A stretch of 64,000 bases of DNA, from the NCBI RefSeq assembly GCF_004331485.1, contig NZ_SJKD01000001.1, positions 1,798,001 to 1,862,000 on the forward strand, in the 5' to 3' direction. Below the pieces are notes generated by a model that searched no databases, was not told the origin of the DNA, and saw only the letters and a list, made by a program, of their open reading frames with translations. Shown here piece by piece: positions 29,420 to 38,252 of this stretch (its first letter is position 1; every line of letters starts with the position of its first letter). The position numbers and the translations under genes are program-made. The DNA comes from Kribbella capetownensis (GTDB taxonomy: Bacteria; Actinomycetota; Actinomycetes; Propionibacteriales; Kribbellaceae).

Positions 29420-29960
29420 TGTCAAAGAGTCCCTCTGGGACCCGGTAGCCGGGTTCGGCGTCACCTTCCGGACGATGTTCCGCAAGGTGTTCACCGAGGA
29501 GTACCCCTTCGAGAAGAAGCCGACCGCGCCACGCTTCCACGGCCGGCACCAGCTGAACCGCTGGCCGGACGGCCTGGAGAAGTGCATCGGCTGTGAGCTG
29601 TGCGCGTGGGCCTGCCCCGCGGACGCCATCTACGTCGAGGGCGCGGACAACACTGAGGGTGGACGGTTCTCGCCGGGCGAGCGGTACGGGCGGGTGTACC
29701 AGATCAACTACCTGCGCTGCATCCTCTGCGGGCTGTGCATCGAGGCCTGCCCGACCCGGGCACTCACGATGACCAACGAGTACGAGTTGGCCGACCGCAC
29801 CCGCGAGTCCCTCATCTACGAGAAGAAGGACCTGCTGGCGCCGATGCTGCCGGGCATGCAGGAGCCGCCGCACGACATGCAACTGGGCGCGACCGAGAAG
29901 GACTACTACCTCGGTCTGACCGGTTCCGTCGTACCCGCCGAGGGTGGTGACGCCAAATGA
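29412..29960 (+). CDS. nuoI: NADH-quinone oxidoreductase subunit I
   Basis: A 182-residue ferredoxin-like subunit with two [4Fe-4S] clusters (N6a, N6b). The two CxxCxxCxxxC motifs are Cys58/61/64/68 ([13 protein letters not shown]) and Cys103/106/109/113 ([13 protein letters not shown]). GTG start overlaps the nuoH end. The stop overlaps the nuoJ ATG by 4 bp. Confidence 0.96.
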   Translation: MASVKESLWDPVAGFGVTFRTMFRKVFTEEYPFEKKPTAPRFHGRHQLNRWPDGLEKCIGCELCAWACPADAIYVEGADNTEGGRFSPGERYGRVYQINYLRCILCGLCIEACPTRALTMTNEYELADRTRESLIYEKKDLLAPMLPGMQEPPHDMQLGATEKDYYLGLTGSVVPAEGGDAK

Positions 29961-30802
29961 TCGGCATGGTCACCGGCGGGCAGTTCGCGTTCTGGATGCT
30001 GGCCCCGGTCATGATCCTGGCCGCGATCGCGATGGTGCTGGTCCGCAAGGCGGTGCACTCCGCGCTGCTGCTGGCGACGGTGATGATCTGCCTGGCCGTC
30101 CAGTACGCCGCCCAGGACGCGCCGTTCTTGTTCGCGGTCCAGATCATCGTCTACACCGGCGCGATCCTGATGCTGTTCCTGTTCGTGCTGATGCTGGTCG
30201 GTGTGGACGCGTCCGACTCCCTGGTCGAGACGATCCGCGGCCAGCGACTGCTGGCCGGGCTGGCGTTCCTCGGCTTCGCGGTCCTGCTGATCGCTGCCGT
30301 CGGCAACGCGATGTACGGCGACCCGGTCGGCCTGGCCAACGCGCAGCCGGACGGCAACCCGAAGGGCATCGCGCAACTGCTGTTCGGCAAGTACGTGTTC
30401 GCCTTCGAGGTCACCTCGGCGCTGCTGATCACCGCCGCCATGGGCGCGATGATGCTGGCGCACCGCGAGCGGCTGACCAAGAAGCGGACCCAGCGCGACC
30501 ACGCCGAGGAGCGGATCCGCAAGTACGCCGAGCAGGGGATCCACCCGGGTCCGCTGCCGACCCCGGGTGTGCTGGCCCGGCACAACGCCGTCGACACGCC
30601 GGCGCTGCTGCCGGACGGGTCGATCGCACCGACCTCGGTTTCGCGCGTGCTCCAGGCACGTGGCACCGTGTTCCCCGAAACCGAGGAGCGCGACGAGATC
30701 GAGACGGTCCGCAAGATCAGCGAGGGCGACCAGGGCGACCAGGTCCCGTCCGAGCCCGAGAGCACTGACCTGTCCGGATTCGGCGAAGGAGACAAAGCGT
30801 GA
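29957..30802 (+). CDS. nuoJ: NADH-quinone oxidoreductase subunit J
   Basis: A 281-residue membrane subunit (ND6 family). The five-helix core contains [20 protein letters not shown] with the pi-bulge helix of the proton path. Beyond residue about 165 there is a charged, cytoplasmic tail of more than 110 residues, a known feature of actinobacterial NuoJ. The stop is overlapped by a GTG that opens a 26-codon ORF leading to nuoK; SD-like GGAG lies 8 nt before that GTG. Confidence 0.94.
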   Translation: MIGMVTGGQFAFWMLAPVMILAAIAMVLVRKAVHSALLLATVMICLAVQYAAQDAPFLFAVQIIVYTGAILMLFLFVLMLVGVDASDSLVETIRGQRLLAGLAFLGFAVLLIAAVGNAMYGDPVGLANAQPDGNPKGIAQLLFGKYVFAFEVTSALLITAAMGAMMLAHRERLTKKRTQRDHAEERIRKYAEQGIHPGPLPTPGVLARHNAVDTPALLPDGSIAPTSVSRVLQARGTVFPETEERDEIETVRKISEGDQGDQVPSEPESTDLSGFGEGDKA

Positions 30803-30879
30803 GCGAGCGGAGCGAGCGAACAATCCAGCGCAGCACGCTTTCGGCATGTGCGCCCGGAGCGAAGCGAGGACGCGCATGA
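30799..30879 (+). CDS. 26-codon bridging ORF of repeat sequence between nuoJ and nuoK
   Basis: The only real gap in the nuo operon (73 bp) is a repetitive GAGCGAGCGGAGCGAGCGA-type sequence. It is open as one frame: GTG at 30799 overlaps the nuoJ stop (GTGA), and its TGA at 30877-30879 overlaps the nuoK start (ATGA). The peptide (26 residues) is rich in Ser, Glu and Arg early and Ala, Gly, Arg late, and GGAG lies 8 nt before the GTG. The 11-mer CGAAGCGAGGA (30860-30870) precedes the nuoK start and gives it an AGGA ribosome site. The peptide may have no function of its own but would keep ribosomes moving into nuoK. Function is inference. Confidence 0.45.
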   Translation: MSERSERTIQRSTLSACAPGAKRGRA

Positions 30880-31175
30880 CGACCGAGCCGTACATCGTGC
30901 TCGCGGCAATCCTGTTCAGCATCGGTGCGCTGGGCGTGCTGGTGCGCCGCAACGCCATCGTCGTCTTCATGTGTGTCGAGCTGATGCTGAACGCGACCAA
31001 CCTCGCGTTCGTCAGCTTCGCCCGCCAGCACGGCAACCTCGACGGCCAGATCGCCGCCTTCTTCGTGATGGTGGTGGCCGCGGCCGAGGTCGTGATCGGG
31101 CTGGCGATCATCATGGCCATCTTCCGCACCCGTCGCTCGGCCTCGGTCGACGACGCCAACCTGCTCAAGTACTGA
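30876..31175 (+). CDS. nuoK: NADH-quinone oxidoreductase subunit K
   Basis: A 99-residue three-helix subunit (ND4L). The two membrane glutamates of the proton path lie in [13 protein letters not shown] and [14 protein letters not shown] at 30876 is chosen because the protein then has the standard length; upstream frame extension is the repetitive bridge. AGGA lies 8 bases upstream. Confidence 0.95.
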   Translation: MTTEPYIVLAAILFSIGALGVLVRRNAIVVFMCVELMLNATNLAFVSFARQHGNLDGQIAAFFVMVVAAAEVVIGLAIIMAIFRTRRSASVDDANLLKY

Positions 31176-31186
31176 GGTAATCACCG

Positions 31187-33058
31187 ATGAGTCATGAGCT
31201 GACGTGGCTGCTGGTCGCGGTCCCGGCCGTGTCCGCGGCGATCCTGCTGCTCGGTGGCAAAGCCACCAACGCCTGGGGTCACCTGCTCGGCACGCTGGCA
31301 CCGCTGATCGCTTTCGCCTTCGGCGTCGTTCTGTTCGTCCAGATGCAGGGTCTCGGCACCGAGGAGCGGTCCGAGACCTTCAAGCTGTTCGAGTGGTTCT
31401 CGGTCGGCAGCATCAAGGTCGACTTCAGTCTGCTGATCGACCCGCTGTCGATCCTGTTCGTGCTGCTGATCACCGGTGTGGGTTCACTGATCCACATCTA
31501 CTCGATCGGCTACATGGAGCACGACGAGCGGCGGCGCCGCTTCTTCGGCTACCTGAACCTGTTCATCGCGTCGATGCTGCTGCTGGTGCTCGCGGCCGAC
31601 TACCTGCTGGTGTTCGTCGGCTGGGAAGGCGTCGGCCTGGCGTCGTACCTGCTGATCGGGTTCTGGCAGCACAAGAACTCGGCCGCGGTCGCCGCGAAGA
31701 AGGCGTTCGTGGTGAACCGGGTCGGTGACATCGGCCTCTCGCTCGCGGTGATGAGCATGTGGGCGCTGTTCGGTTCCTCCGCCTTCGCGACCGTCGACGC
31801 CGGCGCGGAGCACCTCTCGCCGACCTGGGCCACGCTGCTCGGGCTGATGTTGTTGCTGGCCGCCTGCGGCAAGTCCGCGCAGGTGCCGCTGCAGTCCTGG
31901 CTGCTGGACGCGATGGAGGGCCCGACCCCGGTGTCGGCCCTCATTCACGCGGCGACCATGGTCACCGCGGGCGTCTACCTGGTGGTCCGCTCGAACGCGA
32001 TCTACGAGGTCACCGACGCCGCGTCCACCGCGGTGGTGATCGTCGGTACGGTGACCGCGCTCGCCGGTGCGATCATCGGTTGCGCCAAGGACGACATCAA
32101 GAAGGCCCTGGCCGGTTCGACGATGAGCCAGATCGGCTACATGATGCTCGCCGCGGGTCTCGGCCCGGTCGGCTACGCCTTCGCGATCTTCCACCTGCTC
32201 ACGCACGGCTTCTTCAAGGCCAACATGTTCCTCGGCGCCGGCTCGGTGATGCACGGCATGGACGACGACGTGAACATGCGGCACTACGGTGCTCTGCGCA
32301 AGTACATGAAGGTCACCTTCGTGACGTTCGCCTTCGGCTACCTGGCGATCCTCGGCATCCCGCCGTTCTCCGGATTCTTCAGCAAGGACCACATCATCGA
32401 GGTCGCCTTCGCGGAGAACTTCGTGGTCGGTCTCTGTGCGCTGCTCGGCGCCGGCATCACCGCGTTCTACATGACGCGGCTGATGATGATGACCTTCTTC
32501 GGCGAGAAGCGCTGGGAGAAGGACGTGCACCCGCACGAGTCGCCCAGTGTGATGACCGGTCCGCTGATCATCCTGGCGATCCTGTCGCTGGTCGGCGGTG
32601 CGCTCTACTTCGCCGGCCACTGGATCGTCGACTGGCTGGAGCCGGTGACCGGTTTCGAGGAAGCCGAGCCAGCGATCAGCGCGCTGGCGATGACGCTGAT
32701 CACCCTCGCGGTGGTGCTCGTCGGTGCGGCCATCGGGGTCATGCTGTTCCGCCGGGACATCCCGCGCGAGGCACCGGTCCGGGTCTCGCCGGTCACCACC
32801 TTCGCCCGCCGTGACCTGTACGGCGACGCGCTGAACGAGACGGTCCTGATGCGCCCGGGCCAGTACCTCACCCGGACGCTGGTCTGGCTCGACAACCGCG
32901 GTGTGGACGGCCTGGTGAACGGGCTGGCCGCACTGTTCGGTGGGATGTCCGGCCGGCTCCGCCGGTTCCAGACGGGCTTCGTCCGTTCGTACGCACTCAG
33001 CATGGTCTTCGGCGCCGCACTCGTGGTCGTCGCCCTCCTCGCGGTGAGGTTGTCGTGA
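31187..33058 (+). CDS. nuoL: NADH-quinone oxidoreductase subunit L
   Basis: A 623-residue antiporter-like proton-pumping subunit at the far end of the membrane arm. It shows [46 protein letters not shown] and the long C-terminal lateral helix region. About sixteen hydrophobic segments. ATG follows the nuoK stop by 11 bp, with GAGG upstream. It overlaps nuoM by 4 bp (GTGA). Confidence 0.96.
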   Translation: MSHELTWLLVAVPAVSAAILLLGGKATNAWGHLLGTLAPLIAFAFGVVLFVQMQGLGTEERSETFKLFEWFSVGSIKVDFSLLIDPLSILFVLLITGVGSLIHIYSIGYMEHDERRRRFFGYLNLFIASMLLLVLAADYLLVFVGWEGVGLASYLLIGFWQHKNSAAVAAKKAFVVNRVGDIGLSLAVMSMWALFGSSAFATVDAGAEHLSPTWATLLGLMLLLAACGKSAQVPLQSWLLDAMEGPTPVSALIHAATMVTAGVYLVVRSNAIYEVTDAASTAVVIVGTVTALAGAIIGCAKDDIKKALAGSTMSQIGYMMLAAGLGPVGYAFAIFHLLTHGFFKANMFLGAGSVMHGMDDDVNMRHYGALRKYMKVTFVTFAFGYLAILGIPPFSGFFSKDHIIEVAFAENFVVGLCALLGAGITAFYMTRLMMMTFFGEKRWEKDVHPHESPSVMTGPLIILAILSLVGGALYFAGHWIVDWLEPVTGFEEAEPAISALAMTLITLAVVLVGAAIGVMLFRRDIPREAPVRVSPVTTFARRDLYGDALNETVLMRPGQYLTRTLVWLDNRGVDGLVNGLAALFGGMSGRLRRFQTGFVRSYALSMVFGAALVVVALLAVRLS

Positions 33059-34578
33059 ACATCGGTTGGTTGACCCTGTTACTGCTCCTGCCGTTCGTGG
33101 GGGCGATCGTGACGATGCTCGTGCCCAGGGCGAAGGCGCTGCTGGCCAAGCAGGTCGCGCTCGGCTTCTCGCTCGTCACGCTGGTGCTGACCGCGATCGT
33201 TGCGATCGGCTACAACCGCAACGGCCCCGAGGACTACGCCGAGACCTACACCTGGATCAAGGCCTTCGGCGCGCACTACGCGCTCGGCCTCGACGGGGTC
33301 GGTGTCGTCCTGGTGGTGCTGACCGCGCTGCTGACGCCGATCGTGCTGATCGCCTCCTGGAACGACGCGCAGAACGGCCGCTGGTCGGAGAAGTCCTTCT
33401 TCGCCTGGATCCTCGGCCTGGAGGCACTGTCGATCGGCGTGTTCGCCGCCACCGACGTGTTCCTCTTCTACGTGCTGTTCGAGGCCACGCTGATCCCGAT
33501 GTACTTCCTGATCGGTGGCTTCGGCGGCGCGCAGCGCTCGTACGCCGCGGTGAAGTTCCTGCTCTACTCGCTGCTCGGCGGTCTGCTGATGCTGGCCTCC
33601 GTGGTCGGCCTGTACGTCGTGTCCGCCAGGGCCGGCGACCCGTCGTACCTGCTCAGCGACATGATGAAGCTCGACATGAGCCAGAACACCGAGCGCTGGC
33701 TGTTCCTCGGCTTCATGTTCGCGTTCGCGGTGAAGGCGCCGATGGTGCCGTTCCACACCTGGCTGCCGGACGCAGCCGGGGAGGCGACGCCGGGTACGTC
33801 GGTGCTGCTGGTCGGCATCCTGGACAAGATCGGCACCTTCGGGATGATCCGGTTCTGCCTGGGCCTGTTCCCGAACGCGTCCGAGTGGGCCACCCCGGTC
33901 GTCCTGGTGCTGGCGCTGATCTCGGTCCTGTACGGCGCGCTGCTGGCGATCGGGCAGACCGACATCAAGCGGCTGATCGCGTACACCTCGATCTCGCACT
34001 TCGGCTTCATCGTGATGGGCATCTTCGCGCTGACGTCGCAGGGCCTGACCGGGTCGACGCTGTACATGTTCAACCACGGCCTCTCCACCGCCGCGCTGTT
34101 CCTGGTCGCCGGGTACCTGATCTCCCGGCGCGGATCGGCCCGGATCGCCGACTACGGCGGGGTGGAGAAGGTGGCACCGGTACTGGCCGGCACGTTCCTG
34201 TTCGCCGGCCTGTCCAGCCTCGCGCTGCCCGGTATGTCGCCGTTCATCTCCGAGTTCATGGTGCTGGCCGGGACGTTCAGCCGGCACAAGGTGATCGCGG
34301 TGATCGCGGTGGTCGGTATCGTGCTGGCCGCGCTCTACATCCTGCTGATGTACCAACGCCTGATGACCGGGCCGGTCCGCGACGGGATCGAGAAGCTCAA
34401 GGACCTGAACGTGCGTGAGGTGCTCGCGATCGCTCCGCTGATGGTGCTGATCGTCGGCCTCGGAATCTTCCCGAAGCCGGTGGTCGACATCATCAAGCCG
34501 GCGGTGGAGTCGACCATGCAGCACGTCGGTGTGACCGACAAGGCACCGCAGATCCCCGTGACGGAGGGACAGAAGTGA
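33055..34578 (+). CDS. nuoM: NADH-quinone oxidoreductase subunit M
   Basis: A 507-residue antiporter-like subunit with about fourteen helices. Key motifs are the helix glutamate in [16 protein letters not shown] and [22 protein letters not shown], which carry the pumping residues. GTG start overlaps nuoL; the stop overlaps nuoN (GTGA). Confidence 0.96.
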   Translation: MNIGWLTLLLLLPFVGAIVTMLVPRAKALLAKQVALGFSLVTLVLTAIVAIGYNRNGPEDYAETYTWIKAFGAHYALGLDGVGVVLVVLTALLTPIVLIASWNDAQNGRWSEKSFFAWILGLEALSIGVFAATDVFLFYVLFEATLIPMYFLIGGFGGAQRSYAAVKFLLYSLLGGLLMLASVVGLYVVSARAGDPSYLLSDMMKLDMSQNTERWLFLGFMFAFAVKAPMVPFHTWLPDAAGEATPGTSVLLVGILDKIGTFGMIRFCLGLFPNASEWATPVVLVLALISVLYGALLAIGQTDIKRLIAYTSISHFGFIVMGIFALTSQGLTGSTLYMFNHGLSTAALFLVAGYLISRRGSARIADYGGVEKVAPVLAGTFLFAGLSSLALPGMSPFISEFMVLAGTFSRHKVIAVIAVVGIVLAALYILLMYQRLMTGPVRDGIEKLKDLNVREVLAIAPLMVLIVGLGIFPKPVVDIIKPAVESTMQHVGVTDKAPQIPVTEGQK

Positions 34579-36164
34579 TCGCGCACATCCTGCCGCTGGC
34601 GGACTTCACCGCGCCGAAGATCGAGTACAGCGAGCTGTCGCCGCTGCTCGTGGTCTTCGGTGCGGCGTGTGTCGGCGTCCTGGCCGAGGCGTTCCTGCCT
34701 CGCCCGCTGCGGCACCTGGTGCAGCTGGCGATCACGGTGGTCGCCGTGCTCGTGTCCGGCGTACTGACCGGCATCCTGATGAACGACAACAAGGAGCTGA
34801 TCGCGGCGCAGGGCGCGATCTCGGTCGACGGCCCGGCGCTGTTCACCTGGCTGGTCCTGCTGGCGCTGACCCTCATCAGCGTGCTGCTGTTCGCCGAGCG
34901 GTCGGTCGACGGTGGACTGTCCGCGTTCGCCGGCCAGGCGGCCGCCGTACCGGGGTCCGAGGCCGAGCGTGAGGGTACGGCGGCCAAGGTCGAGCACACC
35001 GAGATCTTCCCGCTGACGCTGTTCGCGGTCGGCGGCATGATGCTGTTCGCGTCGGCCAACGACCTGCTGGTGCTGTTCGTCGCGCTCGAGGTGTTCTCGC
35101 TGCCGCTGTACCTGCTCTGCGGCCTGGCGCGTCGTCGCCGGCTGATCTCGCAGGAAGCCGCGATGAAGTACTTCCTGCTCGGGGCGTTCTCCTCGGCGTT
35201 CCTGCTGTTCGGCATCGCGCTGCTCTACGGGTACGCCGGCACCATGTCGCTGGGCGGCATCTCGGACGCGCTGTCCACCCAGACCGGTGGGGACACGATC
35301 CTGCTGGCCGGGACCGGACTGGTTGCTGTCGGCCTGCTGTTCAAGGTCGGCGCCGTACCGTTCCACTCCTGGACCCCGGACGTCTACCAGGGCGCTCCGA
35401 CCCCGGTCACCGGGTTCATGGCGGCCTGCACCAAGATCGCCGCGTTCATCGGGCTGATGCGCGTCTTCTACGTCGCGCTCGGCGGCACCCGCTGGGACTG
35501 GGCTCCGATGATGTGGATCGTCGCGATCCTCACCATGGTGGTCGGTTCGATCGTGGCCATCACCCAGACCGACGTGAAGCGGATGCTGGCCTACTCGTCG
35601 ATCGCGCACGCGGGCTTCCTGCTGACCGCGTTCGTCGGGCTGGCGCAGGCCGGGAACGGCGTACACAACGGGATCACCTCGACCCAGGCGGTGCTGTTCT
35701 ACCTGGTCTCGTACGGCTTCGCGACCGTCGGCGCCTTCGCCGTCGTCACGTTGGTGCGGGACGCGGGCGGCGAGGCCACCCACCTGTCCCGGTGGGCCGG
35801 ACTGGGCAAGAAGTCGCCGCTGCTGGCCGGCATCTTCGCCTTCTTCCTGCTCTCCTTCGCCGGCATCCCGCTGACCGCGGGCTTCACCGGCAAGTGGGCC
35901 GTCTTCAGCGCGGCCTGGACCGGTGGCGCGTGGCCGCTGGTGGTGGTCGCCGTACTGTCCAGCCTGGTCGCCGCGTTCTTCTACGTTCGCGTGATCGTGC
36001 TGATGTTCTTCTCCGACCTCCCGGCCGACGCGCCGGATGTCGCCCTGCCCGGCTGGCAGACCACGAGCGCGGTCGCGCTCGGTCTCGCCGCCACGGTGGT
36101 GCTCGGCCTGGTTCCCGGGCCGCTGCTCGACCTGGCGGCGCGAGCAGGTGAGTTCATCCGGTGA
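34575..36164 (+). CDS. nuoN: NADH-quinone oxidoreductase subunit N
   Basis: A 529-residue antiporter-like subunit and the last nuo gene. VPFHSWTPDVYQGAPTPVTGFMAACTKIAAF and FVALEVFSLPLYLLCGLARR are typical. An extra segment around residues 115-140 between helices is actinobacterial style. Its end overlaps the polyprenyl diphosphate synthase by 4 bp, so the latter is part of the same transcript. Confidence 0.95.
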   Translation: MIAHILPLADFTAPKIEYSELSPLLVVFGAACVGVLAEAFLPRPLRHLVQLAITVVAVLVSGVLTGILMNDNKELIAAQGAISVDGPALFTWLVLLALTLISVLLFAERSVDGGLSAFAGQAAAVPGSEAEREGTAAKVEHTEIFPLTLFAVGGMMLFASANDLLVLFVALEVFSLPLYLLCGLARRRRLISQEAAMKYFLLGAFSSAFLLFGIALLYGYAGTMSLGGISDALSTQTGGDTILLAGTGLVAVGLLFKVGAVPFHSWTPDVYQGAPTPVTGFMAACTKIAAFIGLMRVFYVALGGTRWDWAPMMWIVAILTMVVGSIVAITQTDVKRMLAYSSIAHAGFLLTAFVGLAQAGNGVHNGITSTQAVLFYLVSYGFATVGAFAVVTLVRDAGGEATHLSRWAGLGKKSPLLAGIFAFFLLSFAGIPLTAGFTGKWAVFSAAWTGGAWPLVVVAVLSSLVAAFFYVRVIVLMFFSDLPADAPDVALPGWQTTSAVALGLAATVVLGLVPGPLLDLAARAGEFIR

Positions 36165-37183
36165 GTCCGTCCCCGCTGCCGGCCGAGAGCCTGGGATTCG
36201 CGTTCGCCGACGAGGCGCTCGAGTCCCGGGTTCGCGACGGCCTGGAGTCGGTCGAGCGGGAACTGCACGACGCGACCCAGTCCGAGGCGCCGTTCGTCAC
36301 GGCGGCCGCGCAGCACGTCATGGTTGCCGGCGGCAAGCGGTTCCGGCCGCTGCTGGTGCTGCTGGCGGCCGAGTTCGGTCCGTCGCCCGCCGCCCCTGAG
36401 GTGATCAAGTCGGCGGCCGTGGTCGAGCTCACCCATGTCGCGACCCTGCACCACGACGACGTGATGGACGAGGCCGCGCTTCGGCGTGGTTCGTCCACCG
36501 CGAACGCCCGGTGGGACAACTCGGTCGCGATCCTGTCCGGCGACTGGCTGTTCGCCCGGGCATCGGACCTGGTCGCCGATCTCGGTCCGGAGGCGGTCCG
36601 GATCCAGGCCCGCACCTTCGGCCGGCTGGTCGAGGGGCAGATCCGCGAGACCCTCGGTGTCGGCGAGGGCCAGGACCCGCTGGCGCACTACCTGTCGGTG
36701 GTGGCCGACAAGACCGGTTCGCTGATCGCGACGTCGGCGCTGTTCGGAGCCCGGTACGCCGGTGCGCCCGAAGAGGTGCAGGAATCGCTGCGCGCCTTCG
36801 GCGAGGAGATCGGCGTCGCCTTCCAGTTGGCCGACGACATCCTCGACATCGCCTCGGAGTCCGACCAGTCCGGCAAGACTCCTGGCACCGACCTCCGCGA
36901 AGGCGTGCCGACGCTGCCGGTGCTGATCTTCCGCGCGCAGGCCGACCCCGCTCAGCCGGACGACGCGCGCCTGCTCTCGTTGCTCGACTCCGATCTGTCC
37001 GACGACGCCCGCCTGGCCGAGACGATCGAGTTGCTGCAGGCGCACCCGGCGTTCCGTCAGGCCGAGGACGACGTACGACGCCGCGCGGCCGACGCCCGCA
37101 AGCTCCTCGCCGACCTTCCCGAAGGTCCGGCGCGCGAGGCCCTCGACTCCCTCTGCGACCTGGTCGTCACCCGCTCCGTCTGA
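36161..37183 (+). CDS. Trans-polyprenyl diphosphate synthase (menaquinone side chain)
   Basis: A 340-residue prenyltransferase with the two aspartate-rich motifs DDVMD (99-103) in LHHDDVMDEA and DDILD (near 225) in FQLADDILDIASES, plus GGKRFRP (57-63). It builds the long isoprenoid chain; the residues before the first motif (ATLHHDD) lack bulky chain stoppers, which fits a long-chain product such as octa- or nonaprenyl diphosphate. Translational coupling to nuoN (GTGA) and the menaquinone genes around it support a role in menaquinone (HepB/GrcC-like). The 3' end overlaps the convergent small gene by 17 bp. Confidence 0.9.
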   Translation: MSPSPLPAESLGFAFADEALESRVRDGLESVERELHDATQSEAPFVTAAAQHVMVAGGKRFRPLLVLLAAEFGPSPAAPEVIKSAAVVELTHVATLHHDDVMDEAALRRGSSTANARWDNSVAILSGDWLFARASDLVADLGPEAVRIQARTFGRLVEGQIRETLGVGEGQDPLAHYLSVVADKTGSLIATSALFGARYAGAPEEVQESLRAFGEEIGVAFQLADDILDIASESDQSGKTPGTDLREGVPTLPVLIFRAQADPAQPDDARLLSLLDSDLSDDARLAETIELLQAHPAFRQAEDDVRRRAADARKLLADLPEGPAREALDSLCDLVVTRSV

Positions 37184-37562
37184 ACACCGCCCGCAGTCCG
37201 CGCGGTCTGGCGTCCAGCTCCTGGGTCATGGCAGTGAGGGCTGCCCAGCGCTCGCCCTCAGTCGATTGAAGCGATGGCGGCAGCTGCTTCTCGGGTAGCC
37301 GCCGTCGCCGAGCACAGGGCCGTGCCTTCCCTTCGAGGTGTTCGATCGCGGCCAGCATCACCGCCGGCGTGATGCCGCTCGGACCGTCCGGCCAGAGCTT
37401 GGCGGCTCGTCCGGAGTCCTGCAGCTTGCCGGCTCGTTCGCCGATGCGTTTGGCCTGTACGGCGGTGAGCTTGGCGGCGCGCTCGGCCAGTTCCGGTTCG
37501 CCGAGTCGCCACAACTCCCGGGCGATGGAAATGGGAGGGGTGCGGATCACGAAGCTTCCCAT
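37167..37562 (-). CDS. Hypothetical protein, about 131 residues
   Basis: I do not recognise this protein. The ATG at 37562 begins GSFVIRTPPISIARELWRLGEPELAERAAKLT, a regular amphipathic-helical start with codon use like the neighbours; a further in-frame start at 37580 is possible. The C-terminal 35 residues are arginine- and proline-rich and antisense to the end of the polyprenyl diphosphate synthase gene (17-bp overlap). It is divergent from the next membrane protein across a tandem repeat. Confidence 0.55.
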   Translation of the reverse strand: MGSFVIRTPPISIARELWRLGEPELAERAAKLTAVQAKRIGERAGKLQDSGRAAKLWPDGPSGITPAVMLAAIEHLEGKARPCARRRRLPEKQLPPSLQSTEGERWAALTAMTQELDARPRGLRAVFRRSG

Positions 37563-37587
37563 CCGCCGATGATGCCGCACCCGAGGG

Positions 37588-37640
37588 CGAAAGCGAATTG
37601 GCGGCGCCGAAAGCGAATTGGCGGCGCCGAAAGCGAATTG
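37588..37640. repeat. 20-bp tandem repeat, 2.65 copies
   Basis: The unit CGAAAGCGAATTGGCGGCGC occurs at 37588-37607 and 37608-37627, and its first 13 bases again at 37628-37640, without mismatches. Thus CGAAAGCGAATTG is present three times at a 20-bp period (about two helical turns). It lies in the 123-bp gap between two divergent small genes, where promoters must be. The period and location suit tandem binding sites for a regulator; slippage-generated neutral repeat is the alternative. Confidence 0.75.
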
Positions 37641-37685
37641 AAAGGGCTGCGTGGTCCTCTGTCCATCAGAGACCGGGAGGTGCTG

Positions 37686-38246
37686 GTGGACACAGTCGAG
37701 CAGGTGGAGCGGCGGCCGTGGGTGCTGCGGCGGTGGCCCGCGGTGGCAGGCGTCGCGATGGCGGCGTTCGCGGCCTGGGGGATGGAGAGCGGTGCCGACG
37801 TGGCGCCCATCGTGACGGCATCGGCATTCTTGTACCTCGGGGCCGCGGCCTTGCAGCGCCGCACGGCCGCCTGGCCGATGTTCGCCGTCAGCTTCGTAGC
37901 AGTCGGCCTCGGGTCCAACGTTGAGGGGTTCAACGCAACCTGGGTCATGCTGGCCTTCGCCGCCGTACTAGCCGTGTACGGCGTGATCCGCGGCGCCCTC
38001 CGTCCACCCTGGGGCCTACCCCTGCAGGCAGCAGCTCTCATAGTGCTGGCCGCCGCAGCCCTCATCGCGGTAGACGCGAACCAAACCGTAGCTGGCGTCC
38101 TCGTAGCCGCCGGCCTCCTCATTCACGCCGGCTGGGACACCTACCACCACCGCACCCACCGAGTCGTCGCCCAATCCATGTCCGAGTTCTGCGCCGTCCT
38201 CGACACCCTCCTCGCCCTCGCCGTACTCGTCGTCACCTTTGGTTAA
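37686..38246 (+). CDS. Hypothetical membrane protein, 186 residues
   Basis: A small polytopic protein with about six hydrophobic segments after a short basic N-terminus (EQVERRPWVLRRWP). No known family is recognised. GTG at 37686 is chosen because GGGAGG ends 5 nt upstream; an in-frame GTG at 37680 overlaps that site. A longer frame back to 37338 runs through the tandem repeat and is rejected. Its TAA shares TTAA with the stop of the convergent phospholipase D-like gene. Confidence 0.7.
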   Translation: MDTVEQVERRPWVLRRWPAVAGVAMAAFAAWGMESGADVAPIVTASAFLYLGAAALQRRTAAWPMFAVSFVAVGLGSNVEGFNATWVMLAFAAVLAVYGVIRGALRPPWGLPLQAAALIVLAAAALIAVDANQTVAGVLVAAGLLIHAGWDTYHHRTHRVVAQSMSEFCAVLDTLLALAVLVVTFG

Positions 38247-38252
38247 AAGGTG
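38234..38252. terminator. Bidirectional hairpin over two convergent stop codons
   Basis: CACCTTT (38234-38240) and AAAGGTG (38246-38252) form a perfect 7-bp stem with loop GGTTA. The loop holds the TTAA in which both convergent genes stop (TAA at 38244-38246 on plus, and 38243-38245 read on minus). It is compact and symmetrical, so it could end transcription from both sides. T-runs are short, so efficiency is uncertain. Confidence 0.5.

Noticed and set aside
37588..37640. CRISPR-like repeat
   Set aside because: The units are contiguous with no spacers, only 20 bp long, and no cas genes are present.
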